This document shows, in pieces, positions 45,786 to 56,744 of a DNA stretch of 64,000 nucleotides. This DNA comes from Panulirus ornatus (Eukaryota > Arthropoda > Malacostraca > Decapoda > Palinuridae). Both the position numbers and the translations under genes were made by a program. The notes below the pieces were generated by a model. The model was not told the origin of the DNA, did no database searches, and saw only the letters and a program-made list of their open reading frames with translations. Location of the stretch: NCBI RefSeq assembly GCF_036320965.1, contig NC_092240.1:8479501-8543500 (forward strand), written 5' to 3'. Numbering within the stretch: the first letter of the stretch is position 1; each line of letters starts with the position of its first letter.

Positions 45786-46632
45786 CACAAAGAGCTTTGC
45801 ATCCCCCCCTTCCTCCTCTGCCCCTCACCCGTATGCAGCCGCCTGGGCATGGAACTGGCAAGGGTCGTGAAGTATTCTAGGTCCATGCTCTGGGTTCATA
45901 GGGTCTTGTTCTCCTGAATGAGTCGAGGGTGCCTCTGATGAGGCGTTAAAGGAAGCAGCCGCCGCCTGATGGTGCTCTTCAGGGCGCCCAGTGCGCCTGA
46001 ACATCTCGCATGTACCGACATTTTCTTGATTCCAGGCGAGAATTCGGGGCTTTTTCCTCCTTGGGAAGGTAAGAGCCAGCCAACTTGAAGCACAGGTGGG
46101 GAAAAAAAATACAGCACCCGGAAGCGAAATTCCCAAAATGAAACGGCAGCCAGGGAGGGTAAAAGATGAGCATCCTTCCCTAAAGACAGCCTGAGGTAAA
46201 ATGAGGCAGGTTGTTGGTGCTCACACCGTTAGAAACACTTGTCCCAACGACCAGGTGTGCGATGACTTCACCATGAAAGCGTCATAGGATTGTACCCACA
46301 ATAAGCAGTCATATATCGCCTTTGGAAACATATGTGTAAGAGGGGTGGACAAAGTTTATGCGGACAGAACCATCCAGTTAGTGTTTAGGTGACGTCCTAT
46401 AAATGAAAACTGATAACTTGGAAGAGATATAGAATAGAACCTGCCAGATGGTGGTGGATCCAGGATAGAGAATGGACGGGTTGTGCAACCAGCTTGAGAT
46501 GCGTGTAGCAGTGGTAGTGGTAGTGTTTGTGGTGGTGGTGGTAGTGCATGAGCAGCGTACATCCCAAGTGTTCATAAAGCAAAACATCCTCCAAAGCTTG
46601 AGTCTCCTCGTCATTAACTGTTTTGCGTTTTG
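45786..46632. other. Intronic sequence with an unexplained open frame
   Basis: The minus strand is open from 46136 to 45825, with a polar Ala/Ser/His-rich product unlike any family I know. GGTGAGG at its end could act as a donor. Since exon 1 already joins exon 2 in phase, it is not needed by EHBP1. A (GTG)n-like patch lies at 46508-46540. Confidence 0.3.

Positions 46633-46692
<60 letters not shown>
46633..46692. repeat. (CA)n microsatellite
   Basis: About 29 units. Confidence 0.97.
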
Positions 46693-46693
<1 letters not shown>

Positions 46694-46697
<4 letters not shown>

Positions 46698-46865
46698 GCC
46701 TCCGCAGTGTAGCGGTGAGCGCAACTGACCATGAGTCACCAAGGACCCGCCCAAGGTCGGGTCTGTTTGGGTTCTAATCCTGGACGTAGCAAGTAGGCCC
46801 TCAGACAATCCCTAACGTTCATCCTCCCCTCGGAGTTGGTCGATAAATGGGTAACTGGTTTATGA
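46694..46865 (+). mobile_element. tRNA-related SINE, copy C3
   Basis: GCCTCCGCAGTGTAGCGGTG, AGCGCAACTGACCATGAGTC (A-box side), GGGTTCTAATCCTGGACG (B box), then GTTCATCCTCC and GGTCGATAAATGGGTAACTG. No complete cloverleaf is expected or seen. Confidence 0.75.
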
Positions 46866-46899
46866 TGGGGGAGTATAAAGGTATATGTATATACATACA

Positions 46900-47015
46900 C
46901 GAGGGAAGGCATGGTACATATATATAACTAGGTTAAGAGATGCGGACAACTGTGTAAACCTCTCTCTCTCTCTCCGCGTAGCGCTCAAACAGTAATCAAG
47001 CAAACACACACAGCA
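46900..47015. repeat. Dispersed repeat shared with 45671-45785
   Basis: GGCATGGTACATATATATAA, AGGTTAAGAGATGCGGACAAC and CTCTCCGCGTAGCGCTCAAACA parallel the other copy. Confidence 0.6.
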
Positions 47016-47217
47016 CAAGTAAACAAAAGACGAGTACACAATCCCACGGTCAGACCAACAAAAACACAAAGATGATTTACGCCTCAACTAGACCCTATAC
47101 AAACAAATGTAAATTAAAGCGAGTAATTCCCCGATGCCAAAATAGACCGTGAAAATTCAGAATGTTGAAGTCTATCCAGTTCCTGTATGGGCCAGGCCAC
47201 AGTTCTACATGTTTGGA

Positions 47218-47475
47218 TCAACAATCATCATTATCATCGTCATCATCATCATCACCTTTATTACTGGTATCATTATCTTTATACCATTATCACTATTATT
47301 ATTACTATTATTATTATCATTCTTATTATTATTGTTATTATCATTATTATCATTATCATTATTATTATTATCATTATTAGTATTATTATTATTATCATTA
47401 TTATCATTATTATTATCATTAATAATAACAATAATAAGTAATATTATTAATATTAATATTATTATCATTATTAAT
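47218..47475. repeat. Imperfect (ATT/ATC)n microsatellite
   Basis: Triplet-rich ATC, ATT and ACT units, with AATAAT at the right end. Confidence 0.94.
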
Positions 47476-47869
47476 GTATGATGTTCTGGAGCCACAATGA
47501 TAAGCAATAACCATTGTGCAAATAACATTTCCAATCACTTTTCTATATCTCGAGATTGCTGTTGTTGTTGTTTGAGTTTAAACCTCCCTACAACTCAGGA
47601 GGTGCGGGCCCTATGCTCTAGGGCGGCCTGACGGTGGTGAGGGACCTAAGCACTGGTGGGCCTGGGTTGGGTTGGGCTTGTTATCCCACCACCCCACGAG
47701 AGCCAGGCTTTCTCTGATCTCGAGGTGTATATTTCTGTCAGTGCTATTTACCAACACGTCTCCGCTCCGGAAACATTCATGATAGTTTTATCTAGGGAGA
47801 CAAACAGGACAAGCAAGGGAAGGTCGAAGTTAATTTCAATTAACCTGCCAATGCTGCAATATGCATTAA

Positions 47870-47872
<3 letters not shown>
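47476..47872. other. Intronic sequence, no gene
   Basis: Short (GTT)n at 47561-47573; otherwise unremarkable. Confidence 0.4.

Positions 47873-47933
<61 letters not shown>
47873..47933. repeat. (TA)n microsatellite
   Basis: About 29 units directly upstream of the LINE fragment. Confidence 0.97.
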
Positions 47934-47935
<2 letters not shown>

Positions 47936-48285
47936 CCAAGAGGATATATGTGTCGGAGGTGGAGGGAACGAGGAGAAGTGGGAGACCAAATTGGAGGTGG
48001 AAAGATGGAGTGAAAAAGATTTTGTGTGATCGGGGCCTGAACATGCAGGAGGGTGAAAGGAGGGCAAGGAATAGAGTGAATTGGAGCGATGTGGTATACC
48101 GGGGCTGACGTGCTGTCAGTGGATTGAATCAAGGCATGTGAAGCGTCTAATGTAAACCATGGAAAGCTGTGTAGGTATGTATATTTGCGTGTGTGGACGT
48201 ATGTATATACATGTGTATGGGGGGGCGGTTGGGCCATTTCTTTCGTCTGTTTCCTTGCGCTACCTCGCAAACGCGGGAGACAGCG

Positions 48286-48313
<28 letters not shown>
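47934..48313 (+). pseudogene. LINE (RTE-like) 3' end fragment, severely 5' truncated
   Basis: The frame KRIYVSEVEGTRRSGRPNWR continues to RNRVNWSDVVYRG and a stop at 48106-48108, homologous to the end of the copy at 2591-3560. The 3' UTR ends with TTGCGCTACCTCGCAAACGC, GGGAGACAGCGA and an A-run of ~30. The middle of the 3' UTR is deleted relative to the other copy. Confidence 0.87.

Positions 48314-48380
<67 letters not shown>
48314..48380. repeat. (TA)n microsatellite
   Basis: About 33 units follow the A-tail of the LINE fragment. Confidence 0.97.
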
Positions 48381-48384
<4 letters not shown>

Positions 48385-48864
48385 CCAGCAGGAAGGCAGC
48401 CTCGCCGGCTTATGCAAAAGGGGACCAATAAAACATCTCGGTCCTCTCCCATCCAAGCTTCTATGCGGCTCGCGCTGCCACAGGCCCCCAGACACAGAAG
48501 TCCTCGTAAACAACAACCCCTCACCGAGGACATCCATCCAGCGACCACATCCCAATCATCGCCACCATCTTAATGCCGCTCCTAAAACCAGAGCCTAGTC
48601 CGACCTAGAGGAAGCCTGAAACAAGGGAACATCTTGACATGCAAGAACTGCACACGAATACCCTTCTGAGTTATGATCAAATCCTCTAAGGCAATAAATG
48701 AAGAGATTACACGAAACCCTGGACAAGTGGTATCACGTCATCGATGAATCCGTGAAAAATAACCATCCCCAGTGAAGTACCCCTACATCCCTAAACAGAC
48801 CGTTGCTCTGTAAATCATTTCAAACACAATCTAATGCCATAAGATGTTCTGGACCTCAGTGACT
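48381..48864. other. Intronic sequence, no gene
   Basis: No exon or element recognised. Confidence 0.4.
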
Positions 48865-49020
48865 GTGACGTAAAGGTTAGCTTCGCTGACCGTGACGAAC
48901 GCAGCGCATAGGGTCGAGCGAATAGGTTCGAATCCTAGTTGCGGCAGCCGGTCCGTAGTTAAACTAGGTGCCTATCCTACCCTTGGGACTGGCCGATAAA
49001 CTGTGTACGTGGTTACCGCT

Positions 49021-49063
<43 letters not shown>

Positions 49064-49120
49064 TAGCCTCGATTAGGGCATTCAGCTGCACGTAGCGTAT
49101 CAGCAAACATAAAAAAAAGT
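48865..49120 (+). mobile_element. tRNA-related SINE, copy C4 with internal (TG)n
   Basis: GTTAGCTTCGCTGACCGTGA, GCGAATAGGTTCGAATCCTA (B box), GGGACTGGCCGATAAACTGT, (TG)n at 49021-49061, then ATAGCCTCGATTAGGGCATT and CAGCTGCACGTAGCGTATCA before an A-run. The (TG)n lies inside, not at the end. Confidence 0.78.
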
Positions 49121-49685
49121 AAACAAATGGGAGTATGTATGTTCTTTATCAGAGATGCAGACTGCTCTTTTATATACAGCTGAGGAAGAGAAGCAAATGA
49201 AGACAGCAAACACAGCAGTGAGGAGAACAGAGAAAAATCTAGAAAACACGTCTAGAGCTCGAGCATAGATTAGGAAAACATTTAAAACATCTCTGTGGAA
49301 AGGGCAAAACCTAGACGGCTTATCTAACGGAGGAGGATGAAGAGGGAAATAAAATAATACACAAAGAAACAGAAAAGATTTTACGAAAAAAAAAAAAATG
49401 TGGAAGAAGCTGTTTAACATCTCTGGCAAGAAAAACGAAAACTTTGATAAAGAAAACGAGATTTATCTCACTGCTCACCAAAGAGCTGCTGGTATGTACA
49501 GATTACAAGCGGACAGTGACATCACCTCACGTATGAAAACAACAGATGTCGTTGGCACAACAGAAGATATACCACACAGCACTAGAACAAAAATCAAAAC
49601 AAACATTCAGCTTCGTCTACCACAGTAAATAAGGAAAAAGAGAATACTAACCATATTCATTATAGCCTGTCCAGTATCTTTTATT
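49121..49685. other. AT-rich intronic sequence, no gene recognised
   Basis: A 76-codon plus-strand frame at 49398-49628 gives a Lys/Asn/Thr-rich product without recognisable features. Confidence 0.35.
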
Positions 49686-50070
49686 TATTTATTTTCTTTT
49701 TACGTTGGAGGCTCCAGTCACGGACAACAGTCCAAACCAAGGCCTGGCCTTAATTGAAACATAAAGAGGATTATGAAAGGGAAAAACGAGAGAGACAAGG
49801 TAAAGTATTTTACGAACTTTGGAGGAAGAGAAAAACTCTTTGTCTTTTGAAATGTGCCAGGTCATAGTTACTGGGAAAGACATGATGAAAGGGGTACACA
49901 GAGTTCCAAAGCTCTGAGTTGTAGGTAAAGAAACAGCTATCAAAATGGCACACCCTTGAGTTGCCAACAGCCACACAGTAATCATGTGACGCAGCAGCTT
50001 GCCGAGTATTGCGTGGTCTAGTTAGTGGCGTGGGGGGCACACACGCAGCCAGCCAGCCAGCTCTCTGGAG
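49686..50070 (-). pseudogene. LINE (CR1/Jockey-like) 3' end fragment
   Basis: On the minus strand the product has RNTRQAAASHDYCVAVGNSR, then SCFFTYNSELWNSV, then FPSNYDLAHFKRQ. This is the pattern of the C-terminal tail in CR1/Jockey-group LINE proteins (F-x-x-LWNSxP-x-x-x-F-P-x-x-Y-L-x-x-FK). A 3' UTR follows with TTGGTTTGGACTGTTGTCCG and an AAATAAATAAATAAAA-type end at 49680-49695. The RT core is missing. Confidence 0.68.
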
Positions 50071-50404
50071 CAAAAACCAAAGTAATACCTACAGAAAAGT
50101 AACCAACACTGCGGCGAGGGGTAAGCAGGGTCAAGTTTGGAAGTTTAGCCTGGGAGAGTTTATGAGTGGGATCGTTTTCGACTCGACTCTGTGAAGTGAG
50201 GATGCAGAGTTAGAAGAACCAGCCCAGCAGCGCTCCACACAAGGACGGATACTTACCACATCATTCCCGTACAAAATAATCCAGATGATTACAGAAGGTA
50301 AATGACCCCTTAAACTAGAAATCTATTTCAATCCTAGAAATACCGAGGAAAATCTATGAAAGGTTACCCAACAGAGGGATGATAAAATATCATATATGTT
50401 GATC

Positions 50405-50625
50405 ATGACGCATTCATGGGCCTCCCAGAGTCGAGCGCAAAGGTTCGAATCCTAGTTGCGAGAGTCAGGCACAGTCAACCCAGCTGTTCATCCTCTTAGG
50501 TTTGGACGATGAACTGGGAACCTGGCTTGCGTTGGTGTGTGTGTGTGTGTGTGTGTAACGTTAATGAGATGGCCTAGAATAAGGCATTCAGTTGCCCTTG
50601 CCGTCTCAGTTAACATTAAAAAATA
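50405..50625 (+). mobile_element. tRNA-related SINE, copy C5 with internal (TG)n
   Basis: GAGCGCAAAGGTTCGAATCC (B box) with TAGTTGCGAG, CAGCTGTTCATCCTCTTAGG, GGACGATGAACTGGGAACCT, (TG)n at 50534-50557, then GAGATGGCCTAGAATAAGGC, ATTCAGTTGCCCTTGCCGTC and TCAGTTAACATTAAAAAA. This is the clearest full-length copy. Confidence 0.82.
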
Positions 50626-52420
50626 GAATCCGTTTACATGAAAACGGTGTGAAAACCACAGACATCTTGATGAACACGAGAATCCATGAGATAATTCACG
50701 TGCATTCTTCCCTGCGTTGAGAACACACTTCTTACGTATCATCATCGTTTCATTATCTGTTTTCGATTACAAAAAAAAAAAACTTTACCTCTTCTCCAAA
50801 GCAACGAAGAGCTGGGAGAAAGAGCTAAAAGGGGATTCGTTATCTCCGCACGCCCGTCGGGTTACAGCGGCTCAACAGCCGATATCTGGCGTAGCACATT
50901 TTGCCTATTCATACAACAACACTCCCGAGCAGTTCACATCCCCCCCCCCCTCTGAGTTGGACCCGTGTCCTTCCCGTATGATTAATACTCATGGTTCAGC
51001 TTAATGAAATCGGGCATACACACAATCACAAAATATCAAATATAAATAAATGAGCATCCCCTGGAGCTACTGCTCGCCAGCGACACTACCCCTCCCAGTT
51101 TATGTGATGTTTGTAAACAACAGAAAACTCCCAGCCAGGAATTCTGGGCAAGATCCCAAATTCTTGACCAGCCTGGCAAAACTCGAGCCAATCTTGCCTT
51201 GGGATCCAAACCCGCCAAAATGTGCCGTACTATTAATATCAGACTGTTCCTTAATCACGTTTGAAATTTGAAATATCCGTGTCTCCCATCACCATTTGTT
51301 TGTTAAACGACGTACATCAACCATTACTGAGCTCTTTAATCGTTAGCCTGGGTCATTACAAAGCTACAAGCCTTACACGTAGCAACAAGATATGACAGTG
51401 ATAAAACAGGAGCAGCCAAGAGGTGCTTATTCATCATCATAATGATGGAGACGCAAGCAAGGGGGGGGATGGGAGCTCGATGCATTTCTGGCGACATTTG
51501 GCATCGTCCCTCACCCTCTGCGCCCTCCCTCCATCCAACTCACCCGCTTCAGACCTGTAACGGCTTATCATATGACATCTTCTAGTATTCAACTTCCTTA
51601 ATAACCTACCGTGGAAAGACAGCATAGAATGTACACGGGACTTACAAAAAAAAAAAAGCAAAAGAAAGCACGCGAGACCCCGTCCGTCCGTTGGACACAC
51701 ACACACACACACACATAAACACGACCATGATAGAATTTCCACCATGATGCAACAGCACCGGGCGTTCTGGTGACTACCAGTATGTCAAGAGTCTAAACCA
51801 AGACACTGAATCACTCGACAATATCCTGCGCTGCATCTCAGGGTTAACTAACCCTTACCCAAACAGTCTCGGCCAAACACCATCTACATCTTCATTCCAA
51901 TATGACATCAACCTACGGTTGGATACTCAAAACACGGCTTCGAGCAGCGCGCTTAGAGAAACGGCAGTCATTCACAGGCTTCCAAGTAAGACTACTGCAC
52001 GTGCGGGTAAATCACCATACGTTTCATTTACCTCTCCGTTATGAACAAAGTTCTTGAGCTACAGAGGACGAAAAGTTTCCTGTATTTTCGTACTTGAGAA
52101 CTTCCGACGGAACGTAATCATGGCTCCCAGAAGGAGTAATTCTTCACTGAGAGACACCCTCACTGAAGAATCAGTATTATAAAAGTTTTTTTTTATATAT
52201 AAAATCATGTCTTAGAAATTTACTTCAACCTTGGAGCACAGCAGGTCGGGATGAAGGGCAAGGCCATCAAATGCCCAAGGGTGGTTACGGCACACCGTCG
52301 TGTTAAAGGTTTATGCTACTACAATCTTACGTTGCGCCGGGGCAGTTTTCATGGTTGTGGACTTGCTGTGGGGCGGTGTCAAGCGTAATAAAAATATGTT
52401 TTACGATGATGTCAATTAGT
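50626..52420. other. Intronic sequence, no gene or large array
   Basis: The longest stretch of the window without a marked array. It holds only a C-run (~50941), a short (CA)n at 51695-51714 and A-runs. No exon is recognised. Confidence 0.45.
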
Positions 52421-52454
52421 GCGGTATTCGCGGACCGGGGCCGGCCGTGTCAGA

Positions 52455-52600
52455 CGGTAACGCCTCTGCCACAGGGGTTGTGCTATGTGACACAGCCACT
52501 ACCACAGGGGTCGTGTCAAGTGACACTGAGTGCCACAGGGGTCGTGTCAAGTGACACAGCCTCTGCCACAGGGGTCGTGTCAAGTGACCTTTAAAGTTCC
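52455..52600. repeat. ~30-bp repeat with GCCACAGGGGTCGTGTCAAG, five copies
   Basis: CTGCCACAGGGGTCGTGTCA and AGTGACACAG recur with varying spacers. Confidence 0.9.
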
Positions 52601-52979
52601 CGCGGGGGGAGCCAAGCCCCGAAGCTCCAAAAGGGTCGCACAGACAAGGAAGGAGTCCTCCTGGGGCGGCAGAACTAACTAAAAAAAATACACAGATCTG
52701 TACTGTACACATGAGCGCATTCGGATACCCTCCGTGTTAGCCCCCCAACCTTCTCTTACCCAAGGCAGCCGATACCCCTCTCTCTCACGTGTCCCCCCCC
52801 CGGTGGAACACGGATCAACCAGACTGTTCGTTCTGGCATGCCCCCGACACAGACGCAAGAAAACACCAAGATCATCGCGTGTTCCCAGAAGCCTTCCAAT
52901 AAAAAAGAAAAAAAAAATCACGTCTGCATTTTCCTAGAGAGAAACACACGTCTAGCTCTTCCTAGAGAACATCATGTCA

Positions 52980-53540
52980 AGACCTTCTTAGAAAACATAA
53001 CATCTTGGCCTTCCTTCCTAGAAAACCTCACCAGTTCTAAGAAATCTAATCAGTTCTGCAAAACCTCATCTGTCCCAAGATACCTCACCAGTCCTAGGAA
53101 ACCTCACCAGTTCTACAAACCTCATTTGTCCTAAGATATCAACCTCACCAGTCCCAGGAAACCTCACCAGTTCTACAAACCTCACTTGTCCTAGGATACC
53201 TCACTAGTCCTAGGAAACCTCACCAGTTCTACAAACCTCACTTGTCCTAGATACCTCACTAGTCCTACGAAACCTCGCCAGTTCTAGAAAACCTCACCTG
53301 TCCTAGGATACCTCACCAGTCCCAGGAAACCTCGCCAGTTCTAGAAAACCTCACCTGTCCTAGAATACCTCACCAGTCCCAGGAAACCTCACCAGCTCTA
53401 CAAAACCTCACTTGTCCTAAGATACCTCACCAGTCCCAGGAGACCTCATCAGCTTTAAAAAAAAAAAAAAAAACACCTCACCTGTCCTATGAAACCTCAC
53501 CAGTCCATGAAAACCTCACCAGCTGCTGCCAAATTTCCCC
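52980..53540. repeat. ~57-bp minisatellite, ~9 copies
   Basis: Alternating GGAAACCTCACCAGTTCTAC and CCTCACCTGTCCTAGGATAC with CCTCACCAGTCC form the unit. The left edge is degenerate. Confidence 0.93.
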
Positions 53541-53664
53541 ACCTCCCTCTGGCTCCACATCCATACACATCACGTCCCCCCCCCCCCTCTTCTCTCCGTG
53601 CATACGAAGCCCCTTCTCCACAATGGTCTTGACCAAGCGTACAATAACACAAGCGGGTGTCATC

Positions 53665-53690
53665 TGGGGGGGGGGGGGGGGGGGGGGGGT
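53665..53690. repeat. G-homopolymer
   Basis: About 23 consecutive G. Confidence 0.95.
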
Positions 53691-53739
53691 TGGAATGCCC
53701 CCCCTCCCCCGTGCAAATTAGGGACGACCCTTGTGGCTA

Positions 53740-53885
53740 CTACGATGGTGTGTGAACTCTGACCTGACCCTCATAAGGCAGAGGGGATCAGGTTCCAAAG
53801 TTCACACCATCACAGGTATCGTCGTCCTCACAGGAGCGTGCCTACATGCTCAAGGGCATACCCTCAAGCCAAAGGGGTTTACAAC
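53740..53885. repeat. GTCGTACC-family related stretch
   Basis: ACTCTGACCTGACCCTCATA and CTACATGCTCAAGGGCATAC resemble the opening and units of the family array at 43545. Confidence 0.5.
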
Positions 53886-53891
53886 ATTAAT

Positions 53892-53949
<58 letters not shown>
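53892..53949. repeat. (CA)n microsatellite
   Basis: About 28 units. Confidence 0.97.
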
Positions 53950-53951
<2 letters not shown>

Positions 53952-54710
53952 AACTAAAGAAGTCTGTCGCTTTTAAGTATTATGGGCGTGAGAAAAACAA
54001 TGTTCAACAGGCTTCTCACAGCGGCCCAAACTGGTATAGGCTTTCTTACGTCTGGTCATCACATTTATAAATGTACAGAGGACTAACACAGGGAAGGTCC
54101 AGGGGGAACAGCCATGGGGGGTCTTGATAAACGGGCCGAGTTACAGTGACAGGTTACAGGGGCCAATAAATCTGCCTCAGGTTAAAGGCCAAAAATTTGC
54201 TTAACATTGGAAACAGAAGAGTCGGGGTTAAGGGAAAGTCACAACCTTCGAGCTTCTTAATCACTAGGATGATATTGACATAAACCACTTCTTTTAAGAT
54301 ATGTCAACAGAAAGCAACAGGAGGTCATGACAAAGAAACTAAGCAAGTATCATAAGCAATAAATGTACAGAAGAACCAAAACCTAAGCAAGATACATAAG
54401 AAAAAGTATGAATAAAGAATCAATAAGTATATTTCATTATATCAAAGTCGCGGATCACTCGAATACGTTTAAGCAGGGAAATCGTGAAGCCTGACTATAT
54501 ACAAAGAGTTTACGACAAAAACAAATGTATGACAGTAGAGAATGCTTCACAAGACGGGGGCCCAACGTCGGTATAACTCCCTCACCGTTCGGTACAAAAC
54601 AGGAAATTACACAGAGCCTCCGCTATCACGTACGGCCACACACCTACAGGTGTACACTCCTCAGTCAACACAACGGGGAACATACAGACACAAGCGTAGG
54701 TGCACCACTC
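53950..54710. other. AT-rich intronic sequence, no gene
   Basis: No array or exon recognised. Confidence 0.45.
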
Positions 54711-54711
54711 T

Positions 54712-54800
54712 GTTGACGAGAGGGAGGGAGTACTTGACGAGAGGGAGTGAGTACTTGACGATAGGGAGCGAGTACTTAATGAGAGGGAGGGAGTACAGTC
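54712..54800. repeat. ~21-bp repeat, four copies
   Basis: GAGAGGGAGGGAGTACTTGA and close variants in tandem. Confidence 0.92.
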
Positions 54801-55084
54801 TGGTCAAGGAACTTGTAACTTTTACCACACTATTTCTCTGCGTTTCTGATACCTTCCTTTGACACAAACAGCCTCAAAAGGACTCACTGGTCTGTCGCTA
54901 TTTGAATTTCGTTTGTATTCCTGTTGTATCTCTCCTCCCACCCCACTAAGCTAGTGGAACCAGGGCAGCCGTGTTACCGCAGGTGCTCTTCATGACCCCT
55001 AAACCACAACAGATGACGGCATCAGCACGAGAGATAATCTCGAAATACTTGCATCGACAAAAACCAAGAATTTCATTATCCTCC

Positions 55085-55262
55085 CCCTCCTGACCCAAGA
55101 CGGCACGACCCTTGAGCTCGAAGGGAAGACCTGAGCCCTCAGGTAGGAAGACCACGACCCCTGACCTGACCTTGACGAGGGTCGGGTCAAACGCCAAGCC
55201 ACCGTGACCGAAGAGTCGTACCTTCGTGCTCGAGGGTCGTGCCGTCGTGCTCGAGGAATTGA
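55085..55262. repeat. GTCGTACC-family fragments
   Basis: GACGGCACGACCCTTGAGCT, CTGACCTGACCTTGACGAGG, AGAGTCGTACCTTCGTGCTC and GAGGGTCGTGCCGTCGTGCT. Both orientations of the unit appear here. Confidence 0.75.
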
Positions 55263-55313
55263 TAATACAGAAAAAGCTCATTTCCAAAGACTGGACCACC
55301 AGTAGCTAATGTT

Positions 55314-55315
<2 letters not shown>

Positions 55316-55388
<73 letters not shown>
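55316..55388. repeat. (CT)n microsatellite
   Basis: About 36 units. Confidence 0.97.
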
Positions 55389-55390
<2 letters not shown>

Positions 55391-55624
55391 CGCGGGGTGA
55401 CCATGGTAGGGGGGAACGGGAGGGGGTTGGGTGCGGGGTGGGGAAGTAAAGAGGGTTGCAACACCTTCAGCCTTCCTCTGACCCCACCAAGGTTATATAC
55501 CTGGCCTGACATTAACCACTTAACGCGCCGCCCCGGGTCTGACACAACGCCTTTGTTGTCATAAAGCTAACGCCTCTAGCGTCTACACGCAGCCACTGGC
55601 CTGACCTACCTACACCTTGTCACA

Positions 55625-55965
55625 CAGAGAGAGGACCTACCCACCACCATCTCTGGCTGTTGGGAGAGGACCGACCTACCATCTGGCCGTTGGAGAGTTC
55701 TTTCCTGCCATATGGCTGTTGAAGAAAACCTACCCACCATCTGGTTGTCGTAGAGGACCTACCTACCGCCTGGCTGTTGGAGAAGAACTACCTACCACCT
55801 GGCTGTTGGAGAGGTCTTACCTACCATCTAACAGCTGAAGACCTACCTACCATCTGACTGCTATATATACCATTCAACTGCTGAAGAGGACCAACCATTC
55901 GGTTGTTGGAGAGGTTCTACAATCTAACAGCAGGAGAGGTCCTGCCGCTTCCATTTCTAGCACAG
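55625..55965. repeat. ~30-bp degenerate minisatellite, ~10 copies
   Basis: GAGGACCTACCTACCATCTG and GCTGTTGGAGA recur with many substitutions. It lies about 250 bp beyond the donor of EHBP1 exon 1, inside intron 1. Confidence 0.9.
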
Positions 55966-56218
55966 GGTTTATCCTACTGTTTTATCATGGTAGAGAGGGA
56001 GTAACGTGCCATTCAGCTGAAGCATTGGGAACACACAACTTAGTCACTACGCACGGAGGAGGTGGCTCGTCAGCTGAGTCAGCGGGTGAGGTTGAGGGAG
56101 ACACTTGGGGTCTGACCAGCTACTAAATATATCTAAGAGGAAGAAAAGGTCCGCAAACTTACCCACCTAGTTACCACCAGTCAGGCGTCGTGGTGACCCA
56201 AGAAAGGTTATGACCTAC

Positions 56219-56322
56219 CATTTAGCTGTGGCGGTGAGGGCGAGTTCATGGTAGGACGCTGTAAACTGGAACTTGGCAGCTTTCTTGTTAATTCGCTGGA
56301 ACCTCTTCCAGACCGACCCCAT
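56219..56322 (-). CDS. EHBP1: EHBP1 coding exon 1 (start codon, NT-C2 start)
   Basis: This exon encodes residues 1-34 and two bases of codon 35. The translation begins MGSVWKRFQRINKKAAKFQF and runs to TATAK, closely matching the EHBP1 N-terminus (Met-small-Ser-Val-Trp-Lys-Arg, then Lys-Phe-Gln-Phe). It is the first strand of the NT-C2 domain. The 5' splice site is AAATG^GTAGGT (donor at 56218-56213), leaving TG, which the first base of exon 2 completes to a Trp codon. The ATG at 56322-56320 has G at -3 and G at +4. An in-frame upstream ATG at 56364-56362 would add 14 residues. It is preceded by an in-frame TGA at 56376-56374, has a poor context and has no family counterpart, so I prefer 56322. 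A possible 3' splice site (TTGCAG, ending 56336) just upstream would make the preceding leader intronic; this is unproven. Confidence 0.9.
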
Positions 56323-56376
56323 CCCCGCGCCAGACCTGCAACAGTGCGTCAAGCAAACTCTCATTAGCGGCGGTCA
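56323..56376 (-). promoter_or_regulatory. Putative EHBP1 5' leader with upstream in-frame ATG
   Basis: Immediately upstream of the chosen start codon lies an in-frame ATG at 56364-56362, closed upstream by an in-frame TGA at 56376-56374. A candidate 3' splice site ending at 56336 would remove that ATG. No TATA box or initiator can be assigned with confidence. Confidence 0.35.
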
Positions 56377-56431
56377 GTTAATTTCCTGGGTAAGGAATTA
56401 CATCACGAAGCTGAGCTGAAACTCTTGGTAT

Positions 56432-56472
56432 ATATATATATATATACAGGAACACTGCTGTGTACGGGAGCT

Positions 56473-56528
<56 letters not shown>
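56432..56528. repeat. Short (TA)n and (TG)n
   Basis: (TA)n at 56432-56446 and about 27 TG units at 56474-56527. They lie 110-205 bp upstream of the EHBP1 start codon in transcript direction. Confidence 0.95.
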
Positions 56529-56529
<1 letters not shown>

Positions 56530-56744
56530 CATGGTGATAATTACTGGTCACCAAGCAACACAAGATGGTGTTTAACCACAAGTTAAAACCCTACCATAAA
56601 AGAAAAAAGATATCTGCAATATTTGAATTAAGGGAATTCAAAAACAACACTTCACGTGGCTGTTCGAAAGTTGTCGAGCAGATGTCTGCCATACACCAGA
56701 CACTGATACGCTAATTAAACCCGATGATATATACCCCTCCTCAA

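Noticed and set aside
48895..48950. Possible functional tRNA gene around GGTTCGAATCC
   Set aside because: Only B-box-like parts are present, shared by five dispersed copies with a common body and (TG)n; no complete cloverleaf was found, so it is a SINE.
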